Assembly: GCA_944329255.1 (NCBI GenBank)
Contig: CALVIA010000002.1
Location: 1 to 27,381, forward strand
Source of the DNA: an uncultured Bacilli bacterium
GTDB lineage: Bacteria > Bacillota_I > Bacilli_A > RF39 > UBA660
DNA: 27,381 nucleotides
Direction: 5' to 3'
Below the pieces are notes generated by a model. That model searched no databases. It had not been told where the DNA came from and was given only the letters and a program-made list of their open reading frames with translations. This document shows positions 1 through 9,500 of the stretch, piece by piece (the stretch's first letter is position 1; each line of letters opens with the position of its first letter). Both the position numbers and the translations under genes were made by a program.

Positions 1-19
1 AAATATTTTTTAATTTCCA

Positions 20-48
20 TTGACTTTAAAAGGCTTTTATAGTAAAAT
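20..48 (+). promoter_or_regulatory. sigma-A type promoter for rpoB-rpoC
   Basis: A -35 box TTGACT (20-25) and a -10 box TAAAAT (43-48) are separated by 17 bases. Transcription would start near 55, leaving a leader of about 65 bases before the rpoB start at 121. The upstream gene is outside the window, so read-through from a ribosomal protein operon cannot be judged. Confidence 0.65.
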
Positions 49-120
49 TTTAAATTGGTACTATGTTCTTATTTTTAATAAGCAAATAGTTCTTTGAAAT
101 TTTATGTATGGGGTGACAAA

Positions 121-3100
121 ATGGCATATAAGTTTAGAAAGTTTGGCTCTTATCGCGAAAGAGCAGATTTTTCCAAAGTAGGAAATTCTCTTGAATTACA
201 AGATTTACTTGAAATTCAAAAAAAATCTTATGAATGGTTTAGAATAGAAGGAATAAAAGAGGTATTATCTGACTTATTTCCAATAGAAAGTTTTTCTGGA
301 ACACTTTCTTTGGATTTTGGAGATTATGTTTTTGAAACACCTAGACATTCTATTAAAGAATGTAAGGATAGAAATTTAACATATGCTTCTCCATTAATAG
401 TACAAGCAAGACTTTTTAATAATGAAACAGGAGAAGTTAAGGAACAGGAAATATTTCTTGGAGACATGCCTTTGATGACTGAAGGTGGAACTTTTATTGT
501 TAATGGTGCAGAAAGGGTTATAGTGTCTCAATTAGTAAGATCACCAAGTGTTTATTTCACTAAAGAAATAGATAAAAATGGTAGATCAATTTTTGCATGT
601 CAAATTATACCAACTAGAGGAACTTGGTTAGAATTTGAAATTGACTCTAGAGATGTTGTTTATGTAAGAATTGATAGGACAAGAAAAGTTCCCATTACTA
701 CATTGTTAAGAGCTTTTGGTTTATCAAGTGATAGTGATATTATTGAATTGTTTGGAGAAAATCCTTATATTGTTAATACTATTTCCAAGGATTCTACAAA
801 AAATACTGATGAAGCACTAATTGAAATATATGAAAAGTTAAGACCGGGGGAACCTGCTACTCTTGATAGTGCAAAAAATCAACTTATTACAAGATTTTTT
901 GATGAATTTAGGTATGATTTAGCAAAAGTAGGTAGATATAAATTTAATAGAAAATTAGATGTTTGTGAAAGATTAATTAATTGCAAAATTGCTGAAACTA
1001 TAAAAGTAAATAATGAAATAATTGTTGAGGATGGAACAGTTATAACTAAAGAAATTCTAGAAAAATTAAAACCTGTTTTTGCTGATGGATATAATAAGAA
1101 AAAAGTTTTAATTAATGAAGAATTAGATAGTTTTGATTATGTTCAGCTTGTTAAAGTTTATTCACCTATTGAAGAAGGAAAAATTGTTACCATAATTGGA
1201 AATGATCAAGATATAGATAAAAAGAGATTAACTATTTCTGATGTTTATGCATCTGTTTCTTATTATTTGAATTTATTAGATGGAATTGGATATCTTGATG
1301 AAATAGATCATTTAGCAAATAGACGTGTAAGACAAGTTGGAGAATTGTTACAAAATCAATTTAGAATTGGTCTTGCAAGAATGGAAAGAATTATAAGAGA
1401 TAAAATGAGTACCGTTGATTTAGCAACAGTTACTCCAAAAGTTTTAGTTAATATAAGACCTTTAACAGCTGTTATTAAAGAGTTATTTGGTTCATCACAA
1501 TTATCACAATTTATGGATCAAATTAATCCAATTTCTGAATTGACTAATAAAAGACGTTTGTCTGCATTAGGTCCTGGTGGTTTGTCAAGAGATAGAGCTG
1601 GAATGGAAGTTCGTGACGTTAATGTATCTCACTATGGTAGAATTTGTCCAATTGAGTCACCTGAAGGACAAAATATAGGACTTATTACATCTTTAGCAAG
1701 TTATGCTAAAATCAATGATTTTGGATTCATTATGACTCCATATAGAAGAGTAAAAAATTGTAAATTAACTGATCAAATAGATTATTTAACAGCAGATGAA
1801 GAATCTGATTACATTATAAGTCAGGCAACAGTTAAATTAAATGATTCTAAAGATGAAATAATTGATGAAAATGTTATAGCTCGTTATAGAGGAGAAAATA
1901 TAATTGTAAAAAAAGAACAAGTAGATTATATAGACGTTTCTCCACAGCAAATTGTTTCTATTACAACAGCGTGTATTCCATTTTTGGATCACGATGATGC
2001 TACACGTGCTCTTATGGGTGCAAATATGCAACGTCAAGCATTGCCTTTATTAAAAACAGAAGCACCTTTTGTTGCTACAGGTGTTGAATGCATTGCAGCA
2101 AAAGATAGTGGTGTTGTAGTGGTTGCTAAAGCAGATGGGGTTGTTGAATATGTAGATTCTAGAAAAATAATTGTAAAAAATGCTTTAGGTAAAGATGTTT
2201 ATACGTTAATGAATTTTGAAAGATCAAATAGTGCAACATCTTATCATCAAAGACCAATTGTCAGAAAAGGTGACATTGTTAAGATGGGACAAGTTATTGC
2301 AGATGGTCCAAGTACAAATCAAGGTGAACTTGCTTTAGGTAAAAATATGGTCGTTGCATTTATGACTTTCCAAGGATATAATTATGAAGATGCTGTTATT
2401 TTAAACGAAAGAATTGTTAAGGATGATGCTTATACATCATTAAAAATTGAAAATTATGAAATTCAATGTAGAGATACCAAATTAGGTCCTGAAGAAATAA
2501 CTCGCGATATTCCAAATGTAAGTGAGGAATCAAGAAAAAATCTTGACTCAAGAGGTATTGTAAAAGTTGGTACTTTAGTTAAAGAAGGAGATATTTTAGT
2601 TGGTAAAGTTACACCTAAAGGTATGGTTGAATTAACTTCTGAAGAAAAATTATTACATGCTATTTTTGGTGAAAAGACTCGTGAAGTAAGAGATACTTCT
2701 TTAAGAGTTGAACATGGTGAAGGTGGTATTGTTCATGAAGTTAAAGTAACAACTAAAAAAGATAGTGACGAATTATCAAGTGGTGTAAACATGGTTGTTA
2801 GAGTATCAATAATTCAAAAAAGAAAAATATCTGTTGGTGACAAGATGTCAGGTAGACATGGAAATAAAGGTGTTGTTTCATTAATATTACCACAGGAAGA
2901 TATGCCATATATGCCAGATGGTACTCCTGTTGACATAATGTTAAATCCACAAGGTGTTCCTTCTCGTATGAATATAGGACAAATTTTGGAATTACATTTG
3001 GGTATGGCTGCTAAGAAATTAGGAATTCATACTGCTACTCCTGTATTCGATGGAGCTACTATTGATGATATAAAAGATTTAATGAAAGAAGCAGGTATGG

Positions 3101-3708
3101 ATGAAGATGGTAAAACTGTGTTGTATGATGGTAGAACAGGTGAACCTTTTGATAATAGAATAAGTGTTGGTGTAATGTATATGATTAAGTTATATCACAT
3201 GGTTGATGATAAAATTCATGCCAGAAGTACAGGACCATATTCTATGGTTACTCAACAGCCTCTTGGTGGTAAAGCTCAGTTTGGTGGACAAAGATTTGGT
3301 GAAATGGAAGTTTGGGCTTTATATGCATATGGTGCTGCAAATATTTTACAAGAAATATTGACTATTAAATCTGACGATGTTGTTGGAAGAGTAAAAGTTT
3401 ATGAAGCATTAGTTAAAGGAAATATGATACATCAAGCTGGAGTTCCAGAGTCATTTAGAGTTTTAGTTAAAGAATTCCAAGCTTTAGGATTAGATGTTTC
3501 AATGATTAATGAAAATAATGAAGAAGTTGAATTAAAGGATTTAGAAGAAGAAGAGTCAAAAGATAATGTTATTTTGTCTATCGATGAAATAAAAGATGAA
3601 GTAAAAGAGAGTGAAGATAATTCTAATGATATTGAAGATTTTGAACCTGATTTTGATGATAAATTTGAAGATGATGAGGAAGAAGATTATGATGGGGGTG
3701 AAGAATAA
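121..3708 (+). CDS. rpoB: DNA-directed RNA polymerase subunit beta
   Basis: This is the beta subunit of RNA polymerase, which forms half of the catalytic cleft and carries the rifampicin pocket. I start it at ATG 121, after GGGGTGA at 110-116, because the family begins MxYKxRKFGxxRER; the in-frame TTG at 94 has no such support. The protein is 1195 residues, close to the 1193 of Bacillus subtilis. The rifampicin cluster reads SSQLSQFMDQINPISELTNK and is followed by RRLSALGPGG. Residue 476 (AAT, 1546-1548), equivalent to E. coli 526, is Asn instead of the usual His. The conserved GDKMSGRHGNKGVVS segment and the C-terminal clamp region are present. The last 55 or so residues are a strongly acidic Asp/Glu tail. 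The stop overlaps the rpoC start by one base (TAATG), suggesting coupled translation. Confidence 0.98.
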   Translation: MAYKFRKFGSYRERADFSKVGNSLELQDLLEIQKKSYEWFRIEGIKEVLSDLFPIESFSGTLSLDFGDYVFETPRHSIKECKDRNLTYASPLIVQARLFNNETGEVKEQEIFLGDMPLMTEGGTFIVNGAERVIVSQLVRSPSVYFTKEIDKNGRSIFACQIIPTRGTWLEFEIDSRDVVYVRIDRTRKVPITTLLRAFGLSSDSDIIELFGENPYIVNTISKDSTKNTDEALIEIYEKLRPGEPATLDSAKNQLITRFFDEFRYDLAKVGRYKFNRKLDVCERLINCKIAETIKVNNEIIVEDGTVITKEILEKLKPVFADGYNKKKVLINEELDSFDYVQLVKVYSPIEEGKIVTIIGNDQDIDKKRLTISDVYASVSYYLNLLDGIGYLDEIDHLANRRVRQVGELLQNQFRIGLARMERIIRDKMSTVDLATVTPKVLVNIRPLTAVIKELFGSSQLSQFMDQINPISELTNKRRLSALGPGGLSRDRAGMEVRDVNVSHYGRICPIESPEGQNIGLITSLASYAKINDFGFIMTPYRRVKNCKLTDQIDYLTADEESDYIISQATVKLNDSKDEIIDENVIARYRGENIIVKKEQVDYIDVSPQQIVSITTACIPFLDHDDATRALMGANMQRQALPLLKTEAPFVATGVECIAAKDSGVVVVAKADGVVEYVDSRKIIVKNALGKDVYTLMNFERSNSATSYHQRPIVRKGDIVKMGQVIADGPSTNQGELALGKNMVVAFMTFQGYNYEDAVILNERIVKDDAYTSLKIENYEIQCRDTKLGPEEITRDIPNVSEESRKNLDSRGIVKVGTLVKEGDILVGKVTPKGMVELTSEEKLLHAIFGEKTREVRDTSLRVEHGEGGIVHEVKVTTKKDSDELSSGVNMVVRVSIIQKRKISVGDKMSGRHGNKGVVSLILPQEDMPYMPDGTPVDIMLNPQGVPSRMNIGQILELHLGMAAKKLGIHTATPVFDGATIDDIKDLMKEAGMDEDGKTVLYDGRTGEPFDNRISVGVMYMIKLYHMVDDKIHARSTGPYSMVTQQPLGGKAQFGGQRFGEMEVWALYAYGAANILQEILTIKSDDVVGRVKVYEALVKGNMIHQAGVPESFRVLVKEFQALGLDVSMINENNEEVELKDLEEEESKDNVILSIDEIKDEVKESEDNSNDIEDFEPDFDDKFEDDEEEDYDGGEE

Positions 3709-6700
3709 TGGATGCTAATAGATTTGAAGGAATAAAAATTGCTATAGCTTCTCCAGAGAAGATTCGTTCTTGGTCATATGGTGAAGTTAAAAAAGCAGAA
3801 ACAATAAATTATCGTACACTTAAACCAGAAAGAGATGGTTTATTCTGCGAGAAAATTTTTGGACCTACTAAGGATTATGAGTGTTCTTGTGGTAAATATA
3901 AAAGATTAAGATATAAAGGAATTATTTGTGATAGATGTGGAGTAGAAGTAACAAAATCAAGTGTAAGACGTGAACGTATGGGACACATTGAATTAGCTGC
4001 TCCTGTATCACATATATGGTTTTTTAAAGGAACACCTTCTAGAATGGGGCTTGTTCTTGATATGTCTCCAAGAGATCTTGAGGAAGTTCTTTACTTTGTA
4101 TCATATGTTGTTTTAGATCCAGGTATTACACCTCTTCAAAAAAAGCAAACATTATCTGATAAAGAATATCACTCTTTTTATGAAAAATATGGTGATGGTT
4201 TTGAAGTTGGAATGGGTGCTGAGGCAATTAGAAAATTACTTCAGGAAGTTGACGTACAAAAAGAATTAGATGAATTAAATAAGGAATTAAAAAATTCTGT
4301 TGGTCAAAAAAGAACTAGACTTGTTAAGAGATTAGAGGTTTTAGATTCTTTTGCTAAATCAGGTAATAAACCTGAATGGATGATTCTAACTGCTTTACCT
4401 GTTATACCTCCTGAAATTAGACCAATGATACAAATAGATGGTGGTAGATTTGCTACATCTGATTTAAATGATTTATATAGAAGAGTAATAAATCGTAATA
4501 ATCGTTTAAAAAAATTATTAGAATTAAATGCTCCATCTATTATTGTTAGAAATGAAAAACGTATGTTACAAGAAGCTGTTGATGCCCTTTTTGATAATGG
4601 TAGAAGAGGAAGAAGTGTAACTGGTGCTTCTAATAGACCATTAAAATCTTTAAGTAGTATTTTAAAAGGAAAACAAGGTAGATTTAGACAAAATCTACTT
4701 GGAAAACGTGTTGATTATTCTGGACGTTCTGTTATTGTAGTTGGACCAGATTTAAAGATGTATCAATGTGGTTTACCAAAAGAAATGGCTTTGGAATTAT
4801 TTAAACCTCATGTAATAAATGTTTTAGTTGATAGAGATATAGCACATAATATTAAAAGTGCTAAAAAGATGATTGAAAACAAGGATGAAAGAGTATGGGA
4901 TATAGTTGAAGAGGTTATAAAGGAACATCCTGTATTATTAAATCGTGCTCCAACTCTTCATAGATTAGGAATTCAAGCTTTTGAACCAAAATTAGTTGAT
5001 GGAAGAGCAATTAGATTGCATCCTTTGGTTACTACTGCATTTAATGCTGATTTTGACGGAGACCAGATGGCGGTACATGTTCCTTTATCTGAGGAAGCAC
5101 AAGCAGAAGCGAGAATCTTGATGTTAGGTGCAAATAATATATTATCTCCTAAAGATGGAAAACCTATTGTTACTCCTACTCAGGATATGATTTTAGGTAA
5201 TTATTATTTAACAATTGAAAAAGCTGGCGAAAAATACGAAGGTAGAGTATTTAAAGATGTTAATGAAGCTTTAATGGCTTATGAAAGAAATGAAATCACT
5301 TTACATACTAGAATTGTAATACCTGTAAAATCATTTAAATATAAAATTTTTCCAGATTATTTAACAGATAAGTATTTAGTTACAACTGTAGGTAAAATTA
5401 AATTTAATGAAATATTGCCGGATACTTTCCAATATGTAAACGAGGCAACAAGTGAAAATATTGAAAGAATTATTCCTTCTAAATTTTTCATAGATAAAGG
5501 TGAAAATATAAAGGAAAAAATTGCAAGTATGCCTCTTAGTAAACCTTTTGCTAAAGGTGATTTAGAAAGTGTTATAGCTCAGGTATTTAAAAGATATAAG
5601 ACTACTGACACATCTATATTCCTTGATAAACTTAAAGATTTAGGTTTTAAATATTCAACTAAAGCTGGAATTACTATTGCTGTAAGTGATATTGTAACTA
5701 GTAAAAATAAAGCTGAAATTTTAAGTAGAGGTAATGAAGCTGTTGAAAAAATTAATAAACAATTTAGAAGAGGATTAGTTACTGAAGAAGAAAGGTTTAA
5801 GAAAGTTATTGAAGTTTGGAATAATGCAAAACTTGAAGTTCAAAAAGAATTAGAAAAGTATTCAAAAGAATATGAAGATAATCCTATATTTATAATGATG
5901 AAGTCTAAAGCTCGTGGTAATTTAAATAACTTCACTCAATTAGCTGGTATGAGAGGGCTTATGGCAAAACCTAATGGAGAATCTGTTGAAATTCCTATAA
6001 CATCATGTTTCTTTGAAGGTTTGTCCGTTTCTGAGTTCTTCTTGTCTACACATGGAGCTCGTAAAGGTAGTGCTGATACTGCATTAAAAACTGCTGAATC
6101 TGGATATTTAACTAGAAGATTAGTTGATGTTGCACAAGATGTCATTGTTAAAGAAGAAGATTGTGGTACTATGCAAGGTGTAGTTGTTGAGGATATAAAA
6201 GATGAAAAAGCAGGTACTGTTATAGAATCATTATATGATAGAATTTTAGGTAGATTTACTAATAAAAAAGTAGTTAATCCTACAACAGGTGAATTAATTG
6301 CTGATAGAAATGAATATATAACTGAACAACTTGCTGATAAAATTGTTAGTGCTGGTGTTACAAGTGTTGAAATTAGAAGCTTACTTTCATGTAAATCTGC
6401 AAATGGTGTATGTAAAAAATGTTATGGTAGAAATCTTGCAACAGGGAATATGGTTGAAATTGGTGAAGCAGTTGGTATAATGGCTGCACAGTCAATAGGT
6501 GAACCTGGTACTCAATTAACAATGCGTACTTTCCATACTGGTGGTGTTGCTGGAGGAGATGACATTACTCAAGGTCTTCCTCGTGTTCAAGAATTATTTG
6601 AATCAAGAAATCCTAAAGGAAAGGCAACAATTGCTGAAATTTACGGAAAGGTAACTAATATTGAAAGCGTAAATGGTAAGTTTAAAATTACTATTGTTAA

Positions 6701-7337
6701 TGATGCTGATACAAAAGAGCATGTTACAAATTATGGAGCTAAATTACAGGTTGAAATTGGAGATATGGTAAAACCAGGAGATCCTTTAACAACTGGTAAT
6801 ATTAATCCAAAAGAGTTACTTGCTGTAACAGATCCTATAACTGTTCAAAAATATATTTTAAAAGAAGTTCAAAAAGTATATTGTTCTCAAGGTGTTGGAA
6901 TTTCTGATAAACATATTGAAATTATTGCAAGAAGAATGATTTCAAGAATCCGTATTGTAGATGAAGGAGATTCAAATTTATTATTAGGAACATTGGTTTC
7001 ATTATCTAAGTTTACTGAAACAAATAAAGAATTAATATTAAATGGTAAAACACCTGCAACAGGTAGACCTGTTTTATTAGGAATAACTAAAGCATCACTA
7101 GAAACTGATTCATTCTTAAGTGCTGCTTCATTCCAAGAAACAACTAGAATTTTAACTGATGCTGCAATAAAAGGAAAAGTGGATAAGTTACAAGGATTAA
7201 AAGAAAATGTAATAATTGGTAAATTAATTCCTGCAGGTACAGGTGCAAAAAAATATTCCGATGTATCTTTTGATTTAGAATCAGATTTTTCTGATGATGA
7301 ACCATTAGATGTTTTAGAAGAAAAATTTAGTGAATAA
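3708..7337 (+). CDS. rpoC: DNA-directed RNA polymerase subunit beta-prime
   Basis: This is the beta-prime subunit, which supplies the catalytic magnesium site of RNA polymerase. The protein is 1209 residues and full length. The zinc-binding N-terminal motif has Cys59, Cys61, Cys74 and Cys77. The universal NADFDGDQMAVH motif lies at residues 446-457, with Asp448, Asp450 and Asp452 as the magnesium ligands. The second zinc site is formed by Cys819, Cys895, Cys902 and Cys905. The trigger-loop region around MAAQSIGEPGTQLTMRTFHT is intact. The ATG shares one base with the rpoB TAA and is preceded by GGGGGTGAAG, so it is co-transcribed and probably translationally coupled with rpoB. Its own stop codon lies inside the stem of the downstream terminator. 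Confidence 0.98.
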   Translation: MDANRFEGIKIAIASPEKIRSWSYGEVKKAETINYRTLKPERDGLFCEKIFGPTKDYECSCGKYKRLRYKGIICDRCGVEVTKSSVRRERMGHIELAAPVSHIWFFKGTPSRMGLVLDMSPRDLEEVLYFVSYVVLDPGITPLQKKQTLSDKEYHSFYEKYGDGFEVGMGAEAIRKLLQEVDVQKELDELNKELKNSVGQKRTRLVKRLEVLDSFAKSGNKPEWMILTALPVIPPEIRPMIQIDGGRFATSDLNDLYRRVINRNNRLKKLLELNAPSIIVRNEKRMLQEAVDALFDNGRRGRSVTGASNRPLKSLSSILKGKQGRFRQNLLGKRVDYSGRSVIVVGPDLKMYQCGLPKEMALELFKPHVINVLVDRDIAHNIKSAKKMIENKDERVWDIVEEVIKEHPVLLNRAPTLHRLGIQAFEPKLVDGRAIRLHPLVTTAFNADFDGDQMAVHVPLSEEAQAEARILMLGANNILSPKDGKPIVTPTQDMILGNYYLTIEKAGEKYEGRVFKDVNEALMAYERNEITLHTRIVIPVKSFKYKIFPDYLTDKYLVTTVGKIKFNEILPDTFQYVNEATSENIERIIPSKFFIDKGENIKEKIASMPLSKPFAKGDLESVIAQVFKRYKTTDTSIFLDKLKDLGFKYSTKAGITIAVSDIVTSKNKAEILSRGNEAVEKINKQFRRGLVTEEERFKKVIEVWNNAKLEVQKELEKYSKEYEDNPIFIMMKSKARGNLNNFTQLAGMRGLMAKPNGESVEIPITSCFFEGLSVSEFFLSTHGARKGSADTALKTAESGYLTRRLVDVAQDVIVKEEDCGTMQGVVVEDIKDEKAGTVIESLYDRILGRFTNKKVVNPTTGELIADRNEYITEQLADKIVSAGVTSVEIRSLLSCKSANGVCKKCYGRNLATGNMVEIGEAVGIMAAQSIGEPGTQLTMRTFHTGGVAGGDDITQGLPRVQELFESRNPKGKATIAEIYGKVTNIESVNGKFKITIVNDADTKEHVTNYGAKLQVEIGDMVKPGDPLTTGNINPKELLAVTDPITVQKYILKEVQKVYCSQGVGISDKHIEIIARRMISRIRIVDEGDSNLLLGTLVSLSKFTETNKELILNGKTPATGRPVLLGITKASLETDSFLSAASFQETTRILTDAAIKGKVDKLQGLKENVIIGKLIPAGTGAKKYSDVSFDLESDFSDDEPLDVLEEKFSE

Positions 7338-7366
7338 AAGCAAAAATATTTTGCTTTTATTTTTTT
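7333..7366 (+). terminator. intrinsic terminator of rpoBC
   Basis: A 13-bp perfect stem (7333-7345 with 7349-7361) has a three-base loop and runs into a T tract ending at 7366. The rpoC stop TAA (7335-7337) is part of the 5' arm. Confidence 0.85.
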
Positions 7367-7390
7367 GTTTTATTGTTAATGTTATTTATT

Positions 7391-7399
7391 TGTGATAAT
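7391..7399 (+). promoter_or_regulatory. extended -10 promoter for the metallophosphoesterase pair
   Basis: TGTGATAAT (7391-7399) is an extended -10 element. A weak TTGTTA at 7373-7378 could be the -35 box, at a short 15-base spacing. It lies between the rpoC terminator and the ribosome binding site at 7424-7428, so the pair probably forms its own transcription unit. Confidence 0.5.
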
Positions 7400-7432
7400 A
7401 TTTTATATGTAAGGTATTATTACGGAGGAAAT

Positions 7433-8449
7433 ATGGCAATAGATAATTTGGATTTAAAAAAATTTAAAGAATATATAAGAAAGGAAAGAGCGTGTAAAGA
7501 TGTTTGCGCTAAATTTAATATTTCTATTTTAGAATTTACTTCAATTATTTCTAAATTAAGATCAATGGGTATTAATATTATTATGTATGGTGTTGAAGAT
7601 GATGCTTATGTAATAAATTTAGATGAAAGAAATTTAAATGGAGATAATATTTATACCATCGATATTAATGATGACAATCATTTTGATGCATTATTATTAT
7701 CGGATACTAGATTTGGAAGTAAATATCAACAATTATCAAAAGTTAATTTTGCATATCAAATGGCTAATAAATTAGGTATTAACAAGGTAATTCACTTGAG
7801 AGATATTTCTGAAGGTTTATATTCGGTTAAAAGTTTATATTATTCTACATTATTTAAAGATACAACTAAAGATCAAATTTCATATATTGTAAATAATTAT
7901 CCATATATTGAAGGTATTACTACTTATTTTATAACTGGAGATCAGGATTTAACTCATACAATTAAGAATGGTGTGGATATAGGAAGAGCTATATCTGACG
8001 AGAGAGATGATATGATATATCTTGGTAACATGAGATGTACTTTAAATGTAAGGAAAATGAAAATTTTAGCTCAACATCTAAAAATAGGTGCTTTTGATAG
8101 AGCTAAAACTATTTCTTTAAAACCTCAAGATTTTTTGTATTCAATGAGAAGTGAAGAAAAAGTAGATATTGTTTTAGATGGACATATATTAGTAGACCAA
8201 CAAATAACAGAAAGAGAAATGTCAGAAATTTCAGTTCCTAGTATGGTTGCAACTACACCACGAATAAGAAGTAATGCTGTTCCACATAATGTTGGATTTA
8301 TTATATTAAATGTTAATTTAACAAAAGATGGAAAATTTAGAAATAAATATGCAACATATGCTCCTTTTTATCAAACTGACATTGATGATTATGAGCATTG
8401 TAAAGTATTAAAAATAGGGGGTAAAAAAAATGAATCTAAAAATAGATAA
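7433..8449 (+). CDS. HTH-metallophosphoesterase paralogue with degenerate active site
   Basis: The function is unknown. The protein has 338 residues from ATG 7433, which follows GGAGG at 7424-7428; the longer TTG start at 7373 lies in the promoter. Residues 15-50 resemble a helix-turn-helix (CKDVCAKFNISILEF), and about 85-310 match the metallophosphoesterase of the next gene. Aligned to that neighbour by eye, DTH becomes DTR (91-93), CGD becomes LRD (122-124), GSHD becomes GDQD (169-172) and GHYH becomes GHIL (250-253). Asp91, Asp124, His215 and His251 remain. Shared anchors include YPYxEGIxT, DMIY and the spacing between motifs, so this is a paralogue and not a chance match. With three ligand histidines replaced, hydrolysis is unlikely; a regulatory or structural partner role is inferred. 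The last 20 bases overlap the next gene, pointing to coupled translation. Confidence 0.85.
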   Translation: MAIDNLDLKKFKEYIRKERACKDVCAKFNISILEFTSIISKLRSMGINIIMYGVEDDAYVINLDERNLNGDNIYTIDINDDNHFDALLLSDTRFGSKYQQLSKVNFAYQMANKLGINKVIHLRDISEGLYSVKSLYYSTLFKDTTKDQISYIVNNYPYIEGITTYFITGDQDLTHTIKNGVDIGRAISDERDDMIYLGNMRCTLNVRKMKILAQHLKIGAFDRAKTISLKPQDFLYSMRSEEKVDIVLDGHILVDQQITEREMSEISVPSMVATTPRIRSNAVPHNVGFIILNVNLTKDGKFRNKYATYAPFYQTDIDDYEHCKVLKIGGKKNESKNR

Positions 8450-9440
8450 AATTCCAAATGAAAATGAAATAAAAAAATTATATAAAGTTTTCCCTAAAGA
8501 AGCTACTGTATTAGAAATATCAAAAATTTTTGGTATTTCAATTGATGAAGTTTTTGGTCTTTTAGAAATATTTAAATATTTTGGTTATAGTTTTGAGGTA
8601 AAAGAAATAAATGATGAAATAATAATTTCAAAGGAAAAGAAAAATAATTATTATTCAAATAAAAAAATTAAGCCAAGTATTTATGAATGTACTAAATTTA
8701 CGATTGGAGTTGTTTCTGATACACATTTATGTTCTAAAGAACAACAGTTGCATATGTTAAATACTGCATATAGATTTTTTTATGAAAATGAAATTGATAC
8801 TGTATATCATTGTGGTGATGTTGTAGATGGAGATTATGCTGAAAGAAGGAAATCTCAGTTATATTCAAGGTTTATGCATGGAGTAAAAGAACAATCCGAT
8901 TACGTTATAGATATGTATCCATATGTTGAAGGTATTAAGACACATTTTATACAAGGAAGTCATGATGAAACACATAAGATAAATGGTGGTGCTATATTAG
9001 GGGAAATAATTCAAAAAAATAGAAAAGATATGATATATGAAGGACAGGATGTGGCAGATGTATTTAATCATAAAGTAAAAATAAGGTTAAGACATCCTGG
9101 TGGTGGAGTGTCAAAATACAGATCAAGAAGTATACAAAATACTATTGATAATATGCCTTCAAAAATGAAAGCAAAATTGTTATTAGAAGGGCACTACCAT
9201 AAATCATATTATTTAAATTATAGAAATGTACATGGAGTTCTCGTCCCTTGTTTGTGCTATCAATCGCAATTTATGCAAAAAAAAGATATTTCAAATATAA
9301 TGGGATATTATGTAATAGATATATATTGTGATGAAAAAGGAAATATTCAATATATAACTCCAAAAGAAAAATTATTTACAGAAGACGAAGTTAAAAAAAA
9401 TGATTTTATTAAAACAAAAAGATTAGTGATTAAACATTAA
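8430..9440 (+). CDS. HTH-metallophosphoesterase, likely active
   Basis: This is a 336-residue calcineurin-like metallophosphoesterase, a two-metal phosphodiesterase or phosphatase fold. Its substrate cannot be told. The motifs appear in canonical order: DTH (97-99), GDxxDGD (129-135), GSHD (176-179), His222 in RHPGGG, and GHYH (254-257). The usual GNHD has Ser in place of Asn177. Residues about 12-60 form a helix-turn-helix-like region (TVLEISKIFGISIDEVFGLL), which suggests nucleic acid binding; similar HTH-phosphoesterase proteins are known to me from phage-type nucleases, but that assignment is only a possibility. The ATG at 8430 follows AGGGGG (8416-8421) inside the end of the preceding paralogue, a 20-base overlap. 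The two products are probably made together and may form a mixed complex. No signal peptide or membrane segment is visible, so it should be cytoplasmic. Confidence 0.88.
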   Translation: MNLKIDKIPNENEIKKLYKVFPKEATVLEISKIFGISIDEVFGLLEIFKYFGYSFEVKEINDEIIISKEKKNNYYSNKKIKPSIYECTKFTIGVVSDTHLCSKEQQLHMLNTAYRFFYENEIDTVYHCGDVVDGDYAERRKSQLYSRFMHGVKEQSDYVIDMYPYVEGIKTHFIQGSHDETHKINGGAILGEIIQKNRKDMIYEGQDVADVFNHKVKIRLRHPGGGVSKYRSRSIQNTIDNMPSKMKAKLLLEGHYHKSYYLNYRNVHGVLVPCLCYQSQFMQKKDISNIMGYYVIDIYCDEKGNIQYITPKEKLFTEDEVKKNDFIKTKRLVIKH

Positions 9441-9449
9441 GCTTTTTTT
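9416..9449 (+). terminator. probable intrinsic terminator after the phosphoesterase pair
   Basis: AAAAAG (9416-9421) pairs with CTTTTT (9442-9447). Then, after an A-G mismatch, TTAGTG (9423-9428) pairs with CATTAA (9435-9440) around a six-base loop. A T7 run follows. The stop codon TAA (9438-9440) lies in the stem. Confidence 0.5.
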
Positions 9450-9450
9450 C

Positions 9451-9479
9451 TTGTAATTATAATTTTAAAATGTTAAAAT
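9451..9479 (+). promoter_or_regulatory. promoter for tilS-ftsH
   Basis: A -35 box TTGTAA (9451-9456) is followed after 17 bases by TAAAAT (9474-9479), with an upstream TGT forming an extended -10 (9471-9479). The predicted start near 9486 leaves only about 15 bases, including the AGAAGGTGA ribosome binding site, before tilS. Confidence 0.65.
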
Positions 9480-9500
9480 AGTTTCCTAGAAGGTGATTTA

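Noticed and set aside
94..120. Nine-residue N-terminal extension of RpoB from TTG
   Set aside because: The ribosome binding site GGGGTGA at 110-116 and family conservation both favour ATG 121.
7373..7432. Twenty-residue extension of the first phosphoesterase paralogue from TTG
   Set aside because: It covers the probable promoter and ribosome binding site; ATG 7433 has GGAGG directly upstream.
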